This document shows, piece after piece, positions 35,963-43,165 of a stretch of 64,000 nt of DNA. The position numbers and the translations under genes are program-made. Every line of letters begins with the position of its first letter. Position 1 is the first letter of the stretch. The stretch comes from JAOUEA01 sp963797635 (lineage in GTDB: Bacteria > Actinomycetota > UBA4738 > HRBIN12). Below the pieces are notes generated by a model, which made no database searches, was not told the DNA's origin, and saw only the letters and a program-made list of their open reading frames with translations. The stretch lies in assembly GCA_963797635.1 (NCBI GenBank), contig CAWCPZ010000004.1:62001-126000 (forward strand). The letters run 5' to 3'.

Positions 35963-36632
35963 ATGGCATTGGTCCTCATCATCCTCCTCGCCGGCCTCGG
36001 AGCCGGATTCGCAGCGCGCGGGAGCCTGCGCAACTTCGAACGACTCCAGATCCACTGGTGGGGGGTGGCGATCGTCGGCCTCGGCCTGCAGGCGATCCCC
36101 GTGCCGGTCAGGTTCGGCGCGGAGTGGGCGGTCGGGACTGCTGGTGGCTTCCTACGTGCTGCTGGTGGCGTTCGTGTGGGTGAACCGACGCTTGCCGGCG
36201 GCGCCGCTGATCCTGATCGGGCTGGCGCTGAACCTGATGGTGATCACCGCGAACCGGGGGATGCCGGTCAGCGAGCAAGCGATCCGGGTGGCGGGCACCA
36301 CGGGGGAGTCGAGCCTCACCGGCATCGAAGGGACGAAGCATCACCTGATGACGTCGGACGACGTGCTGACGCCCCTCGCGGACGTCATCCCGATCCCCCC
36401 GCCATTCGGGGTGATCATCTCGGTGGGCGACGTGTTCCTCTACGTTGGCGTGGCGAGCTTCGTGGTGCTGGTCATGCTGGGACGCTTCGACGAGAACCGT
36501 CGTCCTCCTGCTCGGTACCTCCAGGGATATCGGGGGAAGCACCTATCGCCTGAGCGCCGCCTGCCCCGTCGGACCCAGGCCCGGCTTGCGGCGTCTCCGA
36601 CTGCAGCAGTGAGATCGGGAAACGCACGGTGA
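35963..36632 (+). CDS. DUF5317-like membrane protein, one frameshift
   Basis: 222 aa after removing one extra base near 36134 (GGGACTG for GGGCTG). Five or so hydrophobic helices: LVLIILLAGLGAGFAARG, WWGVAIVGLGLQAIPV, LLVASYVLLVAFVW, LILIGLALNLMVITANRGMP, and VGDVFLYVGVASFVVLVM. The NRGMPVSEQA turn and a TSDDVLTPLAD loop match DUF5317 proteins. Function unknown. Its last 161 bases overlap the 3' end of the convergent histidine kinase, an unusually long overlap that may reflect another local error. ATG 35963. Confidence 0.68.
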
Positions 36633-38001
36633 TCGTGGCGCCCTCATCGGGGGCGCTCTCCACCTCGAAGGTTCCGCCACCCACCTGGGCGCGTTCGCTC
36701 ATCATCGCCATGCCGAAGTGACCCTCGGGGCCTGGCGCGGTGGTGTCGAAGCCCACGCCGTTGTCGCGGAGCTCCAGCACGATCGACTCGTCCTGTTCGC
36801 GCACGGCGATCCACATGTCGGTGGCTTTCGCGTGCTTCAGCGAGTTCATGACTCCCTCGCGAGCGATGTGGTAGACGAGCAGCGCGATCGGCGCCGGCAG
36901 ATCGATGTCCTCGACGTCGCGATGGAAGCGGACGCCGGAATCGCGCCCGACCTCGTCGGTGAACGACTCGAGTGCCTCGGCGAGTCCCTTGGCGCCGAGG
37001 GGAGAACGGTGCAGGTCGCGGATCAGGGCCCGGATACGATCCGAGGTCTCCTGCTTGGACTCCCGGATCTTGTCGAGCTGCTCGGTGACCTGAGCGAGCT
37101 CGCCCTTGTCCATGAGCTTGCGCGCCACGTCGACCTGGATGGAGAGCCGGAAGAGGACCTGAGCGAGGTCGTCGTGCAGGTACCCGGCGATCTGCAGCCG
37201 CTCGTCCGACGCGCTCCTCGGCCATGCGCGTTCGACAGGGTCTTGAGCACCTGCTCGCGGTCCTTGCAGCTCCTTGTGCGCCTCCTCGAGAGCCTGCGAT
37301 CGGATGAACATCTGTCTTGCGAACAAGAGCGGTGCTAGCACCACGAGCACCGACCAGAATCGAACCTCCTCGAGCGAGTAGAGCTTTGCCAGCACCGTTC
37401 CAACCAGCCCGAGGCCGACGTAGCTGATGAGGAACTCCTGACCCCTTGAGAGCTGCCGGAGAACCGTCATAGGTCGTAGTCGATAGATCAGCCCCGCTGC
37501 GATTGATACCGCTCCAATGCTGATCGCGTAGTCGACGACGGTCGCAAGCAGCGCAGCCGGAACCATCTGAACAAGCGGCTCCTCCGGCGAAGAAAAGGCA
37601 TGGAATGTCGCGCTAGCAGCGAGCACGGCAATCGCAACCTGGCTGCGATTGAACAATGTCCTCAGAGGGTTGATCTCACGCCTGAACTCGCGGGGATCGA
37701 AGGAACCCAGAAAGGCCACTAGGGCAGCCGCACCAGGCGGGTAAAGGATCGCCACGGCTGTCAGCAGCGGAAATCCAAGGCTCACCTGGATGCCACCCCA
37801 AGCTGGCGCGGGCATCAGCTCAACAAGAGCAATGATCGCGATCCAGAGAAGGAGCACTTGAGGCAGAACGTCCCAATCGCGCCAAGCATAGAAAGCCAAA
37901 CCCAAGACTGTCGGGGTCACGACAAGCAACGCAAAGATGCCCGCGGCGGATCCGCTGGCTACTGTAACGGGCCTCGGAGCTCGCTCCATCGCTTCTTCCA
38001 T
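36472..38001 (-). CDS. Membrane sensor histidine kinase (HisKA_3/NarX-DegS type), kinase 1
   Basis: About 508 aa. N-terminal membrane region of seven or eight helices holding GSFDPREFRREINPL and FNRSQVAIAVLAA, then a dimerisation helix with phospho-acceptor HDDLAQVLFRL, N box AREGVMNSLKHA, G box ELRDNGVGFD and GMAMMSERAQVGGG. The open frame looks intact, but between about 37205 and 37266 the translated stretch is nonsense. Three separate one-base insertions (at CAAGGACC, GCGCATGG, GCGCGTCGG) restore LQDREQVLKTLSNAMAEER. Base composition also changes there: upstream codons have third-position GC near 60 %, downstream ones near 90 %. No NarL-type regulator is nearby. The paralogue at 38402 shares the membrane motif. 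Confidence 0.8.
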   Translation of the reverse strand: MEEAMERAPRPVTVASGSAAGIFALLVVTPTVLGLAFYAWRDWDVLPQVLLLWIAIIALVELMPAPAWGGIQVSLGFPLLTAVAILYPPGAAALVAFLGSFDPREFRREINPLRTLFNRSQVAIAVLAASATFHAFSSPEEPLVQMVPAALLATVVDYAISIGAVSIAAGLIYRLRPMTVLRQLSRGQEFLISYVGLGLVGTVLAKLYSLEEVRFWSVLVVLAPLLFARQMFIRSQALEEAHKELQGPRAGAQDPVERAWPRSASDERLQIAGYLHDDLAQVLFRLSIQVDVARKLMDKGELAQVTEQLDKIRESKQETSDRIRALIRDLHRSPLGAKGLAEALESFTDEVGRDSGVRFHRDVEDIDLPAPIALLVYHIAREGVMNSLKHAKATDMWIAVREQDESIVLELRDNGVGFDTTAPGPEGHFGMAMMSERAQVGGGTFEVESAPDEGATITVRFPISLLQSETPQAGPGSDGAGGAQAIGASPDIPGGTEQEDDGSRRSVPA

Positions 38002-38056
38002 GTGTTGCCATCATCGTCCCAACTCGCCAGTACTGAAAGCAGCCCCGAATGGCCCA

Positions 38057-38073
38057 TTCCCCATTGGGGGGAA
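38057..38073. promoter_or_regulatory. Inverted repeat TTCCCC-ATT-GGGG(GG)AA upstream of kinase 1
   Basis: TTCCCC at 38057-38062 faces GGGGGGAA at 38066-38073 across three bases, 56 bases upstream of the kinase 1 start on its coding side. With the TGTCCCC repeats to its right it makes the 222-base gap between kinase 1 and the peptide gene unusually rich in C4-5/G4-6 blocks, suggesting an operator for both divergent genes. Confidence 0.4.
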
Positions 38074-38110
38074 CGTCCTACAACGTTTGGCGTAGCCCTA
38101 AGAGCGGGAT

Positions 38111-38155
38111 TGTCCCCCAGGTGGGTGTCCCCCGATAGTGTGCTGCGTGTCCCCT
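38111..38155 (+). repeat. Three TGTCCCC direct repeats in the peptide promoter
   Basis: TGTCCCCC at 38111-38118, TGTCCCCC at 38126-38133 and TGTCCCCT at 38148-38155. The third lies where the -35 region of the peptide promoter is expected and is followed by GGGGG, forming a CCCC-TAGAC-GGGG dyad. An inverted copy, GGGGGAC, is at 38326-38332 past the peptide gene. Regular placement upstream of a single promoter suggests binding of a response regulator or other dimeric factor. Confidence 0.5.
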
Positions 38156-38173
38156 AGACGGGGGCCGAACATG

Positions 38174-38179
38174 TAGGAT
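38174..38179 (+). promoter_or_regulatory. -10 element TAGGAT of the peptide gene
   Basis: TAGGAT lies 44 bases upstream of the ATG at 38224, leaving a short leader of about 35-40 bases that contains a CCGG-AAGGTA-CCGG mini-hairpin and ends in AGGGAGGA. Unlike most genes here this one has a leader and a strong ribosome-binding site. Confidence 0.45.
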
Positions 38180-38223
38180 GAAACCCGAGGCCGGAAGGTA
38201 CCGGGGATAGAGGGAGGACACTC

Positions 38224-38307
38224 ATGAAGAGCGCGAAGCGAATCGCAATTGCACTCGGGTCCTTGCTCGCGGTGATGCTCGCGGGCGGCGCCCACTTCAA
38301 GATTTGA
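38224..38307 (+). CDS. 27-residue secreted-type peptide between two paralogous kinases
   Basis: Reads MKSAKR, then the hydrophobic core IAIALGSLLAVMLA, then GGAHFKI and TGA. Features that make it a real gene: AGGGAGGA five bases before the ATG (38211-38218), a -10 TAGGAT, a hairpin terminator 22 bases after the stop, and a classical n-h-c signal peptide layout with possible cleavage after LA or GGA, which would release GGAHFKI or HFKI. The gene is divergent from kinase 1 and convergent with kinase 2. I know no named family. It could be a signalling peptide sensed by one or both kinases, a tiny membrane regulator, or the remnant of a longer secreted protein. Function is inference only. Confidence 0.6.
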   Translation: MKSAKRIAIALGSLLAVMLAGGAHFKI

Positions 38308-38329
38308 CAGAACTTTCAGTTATGCGGGG

Positions 38330-38356
38330 GACCCGGGTTAGTACCCGGGTCTCTTT
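38330..38356 (+). terminator. Rho-independent terminator after the peptide gene
   Basis: A perfect eight-base stem, GACCCGGG (38330-38337) and CCCGGGTC (38344-38351), with six-base loop TTAGTA, followed by TCTTT. It ends the peptide transcript; because the stem is symmetrical it could also serve the convergent kinase 2 gene only weakly, as that side lacks a T tract. Confidence 0.7.
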
Positions 38357-38401
38357 GCGTTTCGCCCCGAAAGCAAGGTCTGCAGAATCGTCGCGGACGG
38401 G

Positions 38402-39826
38402 CTAAGTCGTCTCCCTCGGCAGGGCAGCTACGATCAGGGTCCCGGAGCCAGACCTGCTATCCACAACAACCTGGCCCCCAGCCGCCAATACCCGTTCCGA
38501 GATCAGCTGCAAACCGAAGTGGTGTGACCTGTCCACAGAACGCGGATCGAACCCCACCCCATCGTCTTCGACGAGAACGCGAACCATGTCCTCCTCTACC
38601 CAAATCTTCACCTCAACCGCTGAAGCACTGGAGTACTTGGCTGCATTGTTCATGGCTTCTCGAACCACCTGGTAGACGAGCAGCTGTGCTTGTGGAGAAG
38701 CATCAATTTCACCCAGGTCCAGAAGGAATCGCGGACTCCCTAGGGACTCGAGACGATCAGCTAGCAGGCGCACTGTTGGCAGCAGGCCTCCCGCTCCAAG
38801 AGGTGACCGCCTCAAGTCGCCCAAGAGGTCTCGGATCGCGGACTGTGCTACCTCAGTTGCCTCGAGCAGCTGAGGCAGGTCATCGTCCAGATCAAGGAGC
38901 CGACCAGAGCTGAGATCCTGTTTGAGTACCTGCCCCATCAGGTGAACCTTGAACAATGGGGGCAAGACCTCGTCATGAATTTCCCCGGCAAGGAGAAGGC
39001 GCTCGTCACGTCGCTCGCTGGCAATCCTTGAGTCGAGCTCATTGAGTGCCCTGTCGCGCACTTGGAGCAAGTCGTTCGCGTCGTGAAGCATGTGGCTGGA
39101 TTGGAACGCTTGTCGTGCGAGCAGAACTGGCGCGATCGATGCAAGAACACCCGCGATTCCCAATGATGCGTACGCTTCGGCAATCAACACGGCCACTAGG
39201 CCAAGCGCCAAGTAACAGGGCACGAATGACCTGGCAGGGCCAAGTCGCATCTCTATGAGGACGGATGTGAACGGCCTGCGGTGAGTAATGGAGGTCGACA
39301 TTGCAACGAGGGAGTAGTTCACCGCACAGTCTGCAAGCAGTCCGAGGAGTGCGGCCAGTCCTGCCCCCGGCCAAACTCCGATCCTGCCACCCACAGCTTC
39401 GAAGACAAGGGCTCCAGCCATCGCGCTCAGTGCGACTTGGGAACGATTGAAGATGGCTCTTGTTGGCGAGATGTCTCGGCGAATCTCACGCATGTCCCAA
39501 GCGCCCAGCAGCCCGATCGCCCCGGCGATGGCTGGCCCGAAGACAAACCCTGCCGCCAATAGGAGTGGGAGGTCTAGCGACAACCAGGCACCTCGGCCGC
39601 TGTAGATCGGGAGGCAGGATGTGCAACCAACAAGGAGCGTCCACACCAGGACGTCCCAACCGTTTGACCGCACCGCCGAGAAGCCGGAACTGGTTGGAAT
39701 CGCACAAAGGAAAAGCGTAGTCAGGGCAATCAAGCAAACAGCGGCAACGAAGATCCGATAATGGTTCGACTCCCGCAAGCTGCCAGCTTCTCTCGCACCC
39801 CTGGCGTGCTCAACGGTCGTCGACAT
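38402..39826 (-). CDS. Membrane sensor histidine kinase (HisKA_3 type), kinase 2
   Basis: 474 aa. Seven or so helices hold LLLAAGFVFGPAIAGAIGLLGAWDMREIRRDI and IFNRSQVALSAMAG, matching kinase 1. Then acceptor helix AGEIHDEVLPPLFKVHL, N box REAMNNAAKYS, G box VEDDGVGFDP and GLQLISERVLAAGGQV. HDEVLPP replaces the usual HDxLxQ order, which is typical of a DegS/NarX subgroup. ATG 39826 has GGGGAGGACGGG directly before it; longer upstream frame is unlikely. Third-position GC is about 60 %, clearly below genes on either side (about 90 %), so it looks foreign or recently arrived. No cognate LuxR-type regulator is in the window. Confidence 0.85.
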   Translation of the reverse strand: MSTTVEHARGAREAGSLRESNHYRIFVAAVCLIALTTLFLCAIPTSSGFSAVRSNGWDVLVWTLLVGCTSCLPIYSGRGAWLSLDLPLLLAAGFVFGPAIAGAIGLLGAWDMREIRRDISPTRAIFNRSQVALSAMAGALVFEAVGGRIGVWPGAGLAALLGLLADCAVNYSLVAMSTSITHRRPFTSVLIEMRLGPARSFVPCYLALGLVAVLIAEAYASLGIAGVLASIAPVLLARQAFQSSHMLHDANDLLQVRDRALNELDSRIASERRDERLLLAGEIHDEVLPPLFKVHLMGQVLKQDLSSGRLLDLDDDLPQLLEATEVAQSAIRDLLGDLRRSPLGAGGLLPTVRLLADRLESLGSPRFLLDLGEIDASPQAQLLVYQVVREAMNNAAKYSSASAVEVKIWVEEDMVRVLVEDDGVGFDPRSVDRSHHFGLQLISERVLAAGGQVVVDSRSGSGTLIVAALPRETT

Positions 39827-39947
39827 CCCGTCCTCCCCCTGGCTCGCCGATCCCAATCGACCAGTTGGGCGTGTTCTACACAAGGGGGATGACATTCACA
39901 AGAATGACAACTTCGAGGCGCTGGGGCCGTCCGCAGGGCCTGCCCGC

Positions 39948-39953
39948 TACCCT
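39948..39953 (+). promoter_or_regulatory. -10 element TACCCT for the OmpR-type regulator
   Basis: TACCCT ends six bases before ATG 39960; the in-frame TTG at 39954 would directly abut the element, so the ATG is preferred. Confidence 0.45.
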
Positions 39954-39959
39954 TTGGCG

Positions 39960-40652
39960 ATGAAGGCACGAGTCCTGCTGGTCGAGGATGAGACCACGAT
40001 CTCCGAACCGCTCGGCGAACATCTCGCGCGGGAAGGCTTCGAGCCGCGCGTCGCCGCCTCGATCAGCCAGGCAACCGAGGCGTTCGAGCAGTTCGACCCC
40101 GACTTCGTCTTGCTCGACGTCATGTTGCCCGACGGCGACGGACGGGACCTCTGCCGGGACATCCGCAAACACTCCGACGTCCCCATCATCATGCTGACCG
40201 CCCGCGGGGAGGAGATCGATCGCATCGTCGGTCTCGAGCTCGGGGCCGACGACTACGTCGTGAAGCCGTTCAGCGCCGGTGAGCTCGTCGCTCGGATGCG
40301 GGCCATCACACGTCGTGGGCGAACGAACGAACGCAAGACGGCGATGACGGTGGGCGCCATCACGTTGGATCCGGCTTCTCGCATCGTGACCAAGGACGGT
40401 GAGACGGTCGAACTCGCGGCCAAGGAGTTCGATCTGCTCGCGTACCTGATGTCATGCGCCGGCGACGTCGCACCGCGGGAGCAGATCATGGACGAGGTGT
40501 GGGACCCCCACTGGTTCGGTCCGACGAAGACGCTGGACGTGCATGTGTCCTGGCTCCGGAGGAAGATCGAGGACGACCCTCGACACCCGCGCTACATCAC
40601 CACCGTGCGCGGCGTCGGGTTCCGGTTCGCATCCCCCGACGACCTCGACTGA
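39960..40652 (+). CDS. OmpR/PhoB-family response regulator
   Basis: 230 aa. Receiver domain: VLLVEDE acidic pair, phospho-acceptor Asp in FVLLDVMLPDGDG (residue 52 or so), Thr in IIMLTARG, Lys in YVVKPFS. C-terminal winged helix: ELAAKEFDLLAYL, REQIMDEVW, KTLDVHVSWLRRKI (recognition helix) and YITTVRGVGFRF. It forms an operon with the kinase 17 bases downstream. An 11-base direct repeat of the kind bound by such regulators lies at 42771-42792. Confidence 0.94.
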   Translation: MKARVLLVEDETTISEPLGEHLAREGFEPRVAASISQATEAFEQFDPDFVLLDVMLPDGDGRDLCRDIRKHSDVPIIMLTARGEEIDRIVGLELGADDYVVKPFSAGELVARMRAITRRGRTNERKTAMTVGAITLDPASRIVTKDGETVELAAKEFDLLAYLMSCAGDVAPREQIMDEVWDPHWFGPTKTLDVHVSWLRRKIEDDPRHPRYITTVRGVGFRFASPDDLD

Positions 40653-40669
40653 GTGGGAAGGAGGCCGGC

Positions 40670-42121
40670 GTGAAGGTCCGCACCCGCTTGGTCCTCGCGT
40701 TCGCCTACATCCTGCTCACCGTGATCGTGGCCCTCACCGTGCCGCTGGCGTTCAACCTGCGAGCTCGCGCCGTGAGCGAACTCGTGGGGCAGGCGAAGGT
40801 GACCGCACAGGCGCTCGCCGCCGTGATCGGTGCCGAAGCCCTCGCCCCCGCGGAGCGAGACCAGCTCCAGGCCCGCGCCGAGGTCTACTCCGAACAGATC
40901 GATGGCAGGGTCCTCATCCTGAACGCCGATGGCGTCGTGCTGGCCGACGCGAACCCGTTCCCGGATCCACCGACCTCCGCGGTGGGCGAGAACTACAACA
41001 CCCCTGCACGCCAGGAGATCGGCATCGCACTCGACGACGGTCAGCCCGAGGCACGGATCCGTCGGAGCGAGGAATTGGGCTACGACATCATGGTGGCCGC
41101 CGCGCCCATCATCGACGACGCCTCCCCAGGGTCGTCACAGACGACGATCGCCGGCGCGGTCAGGATCACGTTCGAAGTGCAGACCGTGACCGACACGGTC
41201 CGCAACATCACGCTCGGCATCATCGTGATCGGCATCGGAGGGCTCCTCGCGGGGATGCTGATCGCGTTCGGTCTGGCCGGTTCGCTCGCACGACCGCTCA
41301 CGCGCTTGGCGGCCACGGCCAAACGCCTCGGCGACGGCGACCTCACGGCCCGCGCCGGCGACATCAAGGGACCACGCGAGGTGGAGGATCTCGCCACGTC
41401 GTTCGACGAGATGGCCGACCGAGTGGAACGAACGTTCGAAGCACAGCGTTCGTTCGTGGCGAACGCCTCCCACCAACTGCGCACGCCCCTCACGGGCATG
41501 AAGCTGCGCATCGAACGCGCCGCCGGTGATGCGACCGACCCTGAGCTTCGTCGTCAACTGCTCGCCGCCGACCAGGATGTGGATCGCATGGCCGCCACGG
41601 TCGACCGCATGCTGGAGATGGCGCACGACATCGAGGAAGGCGTGCCCGCCGCCGTCGATCTGCATGCGATCGCGGACGACGCGGTCCAACGGTGGCGGGA
41701 CCGTGCGAGTGCCGGTCGCTCGACCCTGACGGTCGAGGGCGTCGCTGCATCGAGTCAGGCGAATCCGACCGATGTCGAGCAGCTGGTGGACAACGTGATC
41801 GACAACGCCATCCACTATGCACCCGGTCCCATCCAGATCGAGACGGGCAACGACGACGGCCTGGCGTTCATCGCGATCCGTGATCACGGCACGGGGATCC
41901 CCGAGGAGGAACGGTCGAAGGTGACCGAGCGGTTCTACCGCGGGAAGGGTTCGCCTCCGGGTGGTTCGGGCCTGGGCCTGGCGATCGCACGGGACCTCGC
42001 CGAGAAGTGGGGCGGCACGCTGAGCATCGAGAACCCCCCGGACGGGGGGACGCGCGTGGAGGCTCGCTTCCCGAAGGCCCATACTGGCCAGGAAGCCACC
42101 GCACCGATCGACGCGTCCTAG
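40670..42121 (+). CDS. HAMP-containing sensor histidine kinase (HisKA type)
   Basis: 483 aa. Two helices (VLAFAYILLTVIVALTVPLAF and ITLGIIVIGIGGLLAGMLIAFGLAG) bracket an extracellular sensor of about 150 residues. HAMP domain LARPLTRLAATAKRLGDGDL, H box FVANASHQLRTPLTGMK with acceptor His, N box QLVDNVIDNAIHYA, G1 IRDHGTGIPEEER, F FYRGKG, G2 GGSGLGLAIARDLAEKWGG. GTG 40670 follows GGAAGGAGG. Partner of the regulator just upstream; the signal is unknown. Confidence 0.93.
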   Translation: MKVRTRLVLAFAYILLTVIVALTVPLAFNLRARAVSELVGQAKVTAQALAAVIGAEALAPAERDQLQARAEVYSEQIDGRVLILNADGVVLADANPFPDPPTSAVGENYNTPARQEIGIALDDGQPEARIRRSEELGYDIMVAAAPIIDDASPGSSQTTIAGAVRITFEVQTVTDTVRNITLGIIVIGIGGLLAGMLIAFGLAGSLARPLTRLAATAKRLGDGDLTARAGDIKGPREVEDLATSFDEMADRVERTFEAQRSFVANASHQLRTPLTGMKLRIERAAGDATDPELRRQLLAADQDVDRMAATVDRMLEMAHDIEEGVPAAVDLHAIADDAVQRWRDRASAGRSTLTVEGVAASSQANPTDVEQLVDNVIDNAIHYAPGPIQIETGNDDGLAFIAIRDHGTGIPEEERSKVTERFYRGKGSPPGGSGLGLAIARDLAEKWGGTLSIENPPDGGTRVEARFPKAHTGQEATAPIDAS

Positions 42122-42135
42122 AGGACGGAGCGCCC

Positions 42136-42756
42136 GTGCCGCACGACCAGCCCGAGATCCCCCGCATCCGACTGTGGATCGACCCGGCCTGCCCGTGGGC
42201 ATGGCAGACAGCGCTGTGGCTCCGCGACCTCCGCGACCGCGGCGTGCTCTCGCTCGAATGGAAGCTCTTCAGCCTCGAGCTGAACAGCTCCGAACGCGAC
42301 GTTCCCTTCTGGGAGGCCTCGCAGCGCTACGGCGAGGCCCATGTCGCACTGCTCCTGGCGCACCGGGAAGGGGGCGACGAGGCGTTCGAGGCCTACTACG
42401 CCGCCTACGGCGCCCTCCGTCACGACCAGCGGCTGGAGCTCGCACCCGAGTTGGCGAACAAGGCGGCGGTCGATGCGGGCATGCCCGACCTGGTCGAGCG
42501 GGCCGTGAAGGACCCGACCCTGGCCGATGCGGTTCGCGAGGAGTACCTGGCCGCTCGCGAGCTCGACGTGTTCGGTGTGCCAACCCTGCAACTGCTGCCT
42601 GGGGGAAGCGTGATCTACGGACCCATCCTGCCGCTCGCTCCCACGGGCGATGACGCCGATGCGTGGTGGACCCACGTTCGTTTCGCGCTGGAGCGCTCCG
42701 ACCTGTACGAGCTGAAGCGCTGGCCGCGCGATCGCCGGCCCGGCGCCGCGAGCTGA
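42136..42756 (+). CDS. DsbA-fold thioredoxin-like protein (Rv2466c-like), single active-site Cys
   Basis: 206 aa DSBA-like oxidoreductase. The active-site segment reads WIDPACPWAWQT: CPWA with one Cys rather than CxxC, as in the mycothiol-dependent Rv2466c family, suggesting thiol-adduct or reductase chemistry with mycothiol rather than disulfide formation. A helical insert follows (EGGDEAFEAYYAAYGALRHD), and the cis-Pro loop is FGVPTLQLLPGG. GTG 42136 begins 14 bases after the kinase gene, so it probably belongs to that operon. Confidence 0.78.
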   Translation: MPHDQPEIPRIRLWIDPACPWAWQTALWLRDLRDRGVLSLEWKLFSLELNSSERDVPFWEASQRYGEAHVALLLAHREGGDEAFEAYYAAYGALRHDQRLELAPELANKAAVDAGMPDLVERAVKDPTLADAVREEYLAARELDVFGVPTLQLLPGGSVIYGPILPLAPTGDDADAWWTHVRFALERSDLYELKRWPRDRRPGAAS

Positions 42757-42770
42757 CCGCGACGCAGGTC

Positions 42771-42792
42771 CTTAACCCACGCTTAGCCCGCG
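42771..42792 (+). promoter_or_regulatory. Two 11-base direct repeats, likely OmpR-family binding site
   Basis: CTTAACCCACG (42771-42781) is followed without gap by CTTAGCCCGCG (42782-42792), eight of eleven positions identical. OmpR/PhoB regulators bind head-to-tail half-sites with an 11-base period at the -35 region. The -10 element TAGATT starts six bases further on, so the repeats occupy that position. The regulator at 39960 is the obvious candidate. Confidence 0.5.
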
Positions 42793-42798
42793 GGTCAT

Positions 42799-42804
42799 TA
42801 GATT
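42799..42804 (+). promoter_or_regulatory. -10 element TAGATT, leaderless type
   Basis: TAGATT ends seven bases before ATG 42812. With the direct repeats just upstream this looks like an activator-dependent promoter. Confidence 0.5.
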
Positions 42805-42811
42805 CACGGCC

Positions 42812-43118
42812 ATGGGACGCAACACGAAGATGGTGGCGTACGGCTTGGGCGGCATCGCTCTCGCGCTGGCGATGTCCCTGGGGGCGTTCGCCCTGGCCGG
42901 CAGCACGTTGAGCCAGCCGCCGCCCACCGTCCGCATCGTGGGTGTCGACCCAGACACCACGGCCCCACACGGCAACCGCCACTCCCACCGCCTCGCCCGA
43001 CGACCACGGCGGTGGGACCACCGAGCCGACCCCAACCGCCTCCGCCTCGCCCGACGACCACGGCGGTGGGGACGACAACAGCGGCCCGGGCGGCGGCGAC
43101 GGCGACGACGACGACTGA
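42812..43118 (+). CDS. Small exported acidic protein with SPDDHGGG repeats, one frameshift
   Basis: 101 aa after removing one extra base near 42966. One N-terminal helix (MVAYGLGGIALALAMSLGAF) acts as signal or anchor. The exported part is low complexity: Thr/Pro-rich, with two copies of SPDDHGGG, encoded by the 26-base repeat, and a very acidic GGGDGDDDD end. His/Asp clusters could bind metal ions. Small proteins of this kind often sit by OmpR-type two-component operons in Actinomycetota; the promoter with an OmpR-like site supports control by the neighbouring system. Function is unknown. Confidence 0.65.
42991..43070 (+). repeat. 26-base direct repeat inside the SPDDHGGG protein
   Basis: The identical 26 bases occur at 42991-43016 and 43045-43070, starting CCTCGCCCGACGACC and encoding ASPDDHGGG. 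A copy-number change here would lengthen the acidic tail in 54-base steps, and the repeat may also confuse assembly. Confidence 0.8.
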
Positions 43119-43165
43119 CGGCAACGGGGTTCTCGCTCGCGCGGACGCGTGAGAGGATGGCCCCC

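Noticed and set aside
42991..43070. CRISPR or minisatellite array
   Set aside because: Only two 26-base copies, in frame within a coding sequence for SPDDHGGG repeats.
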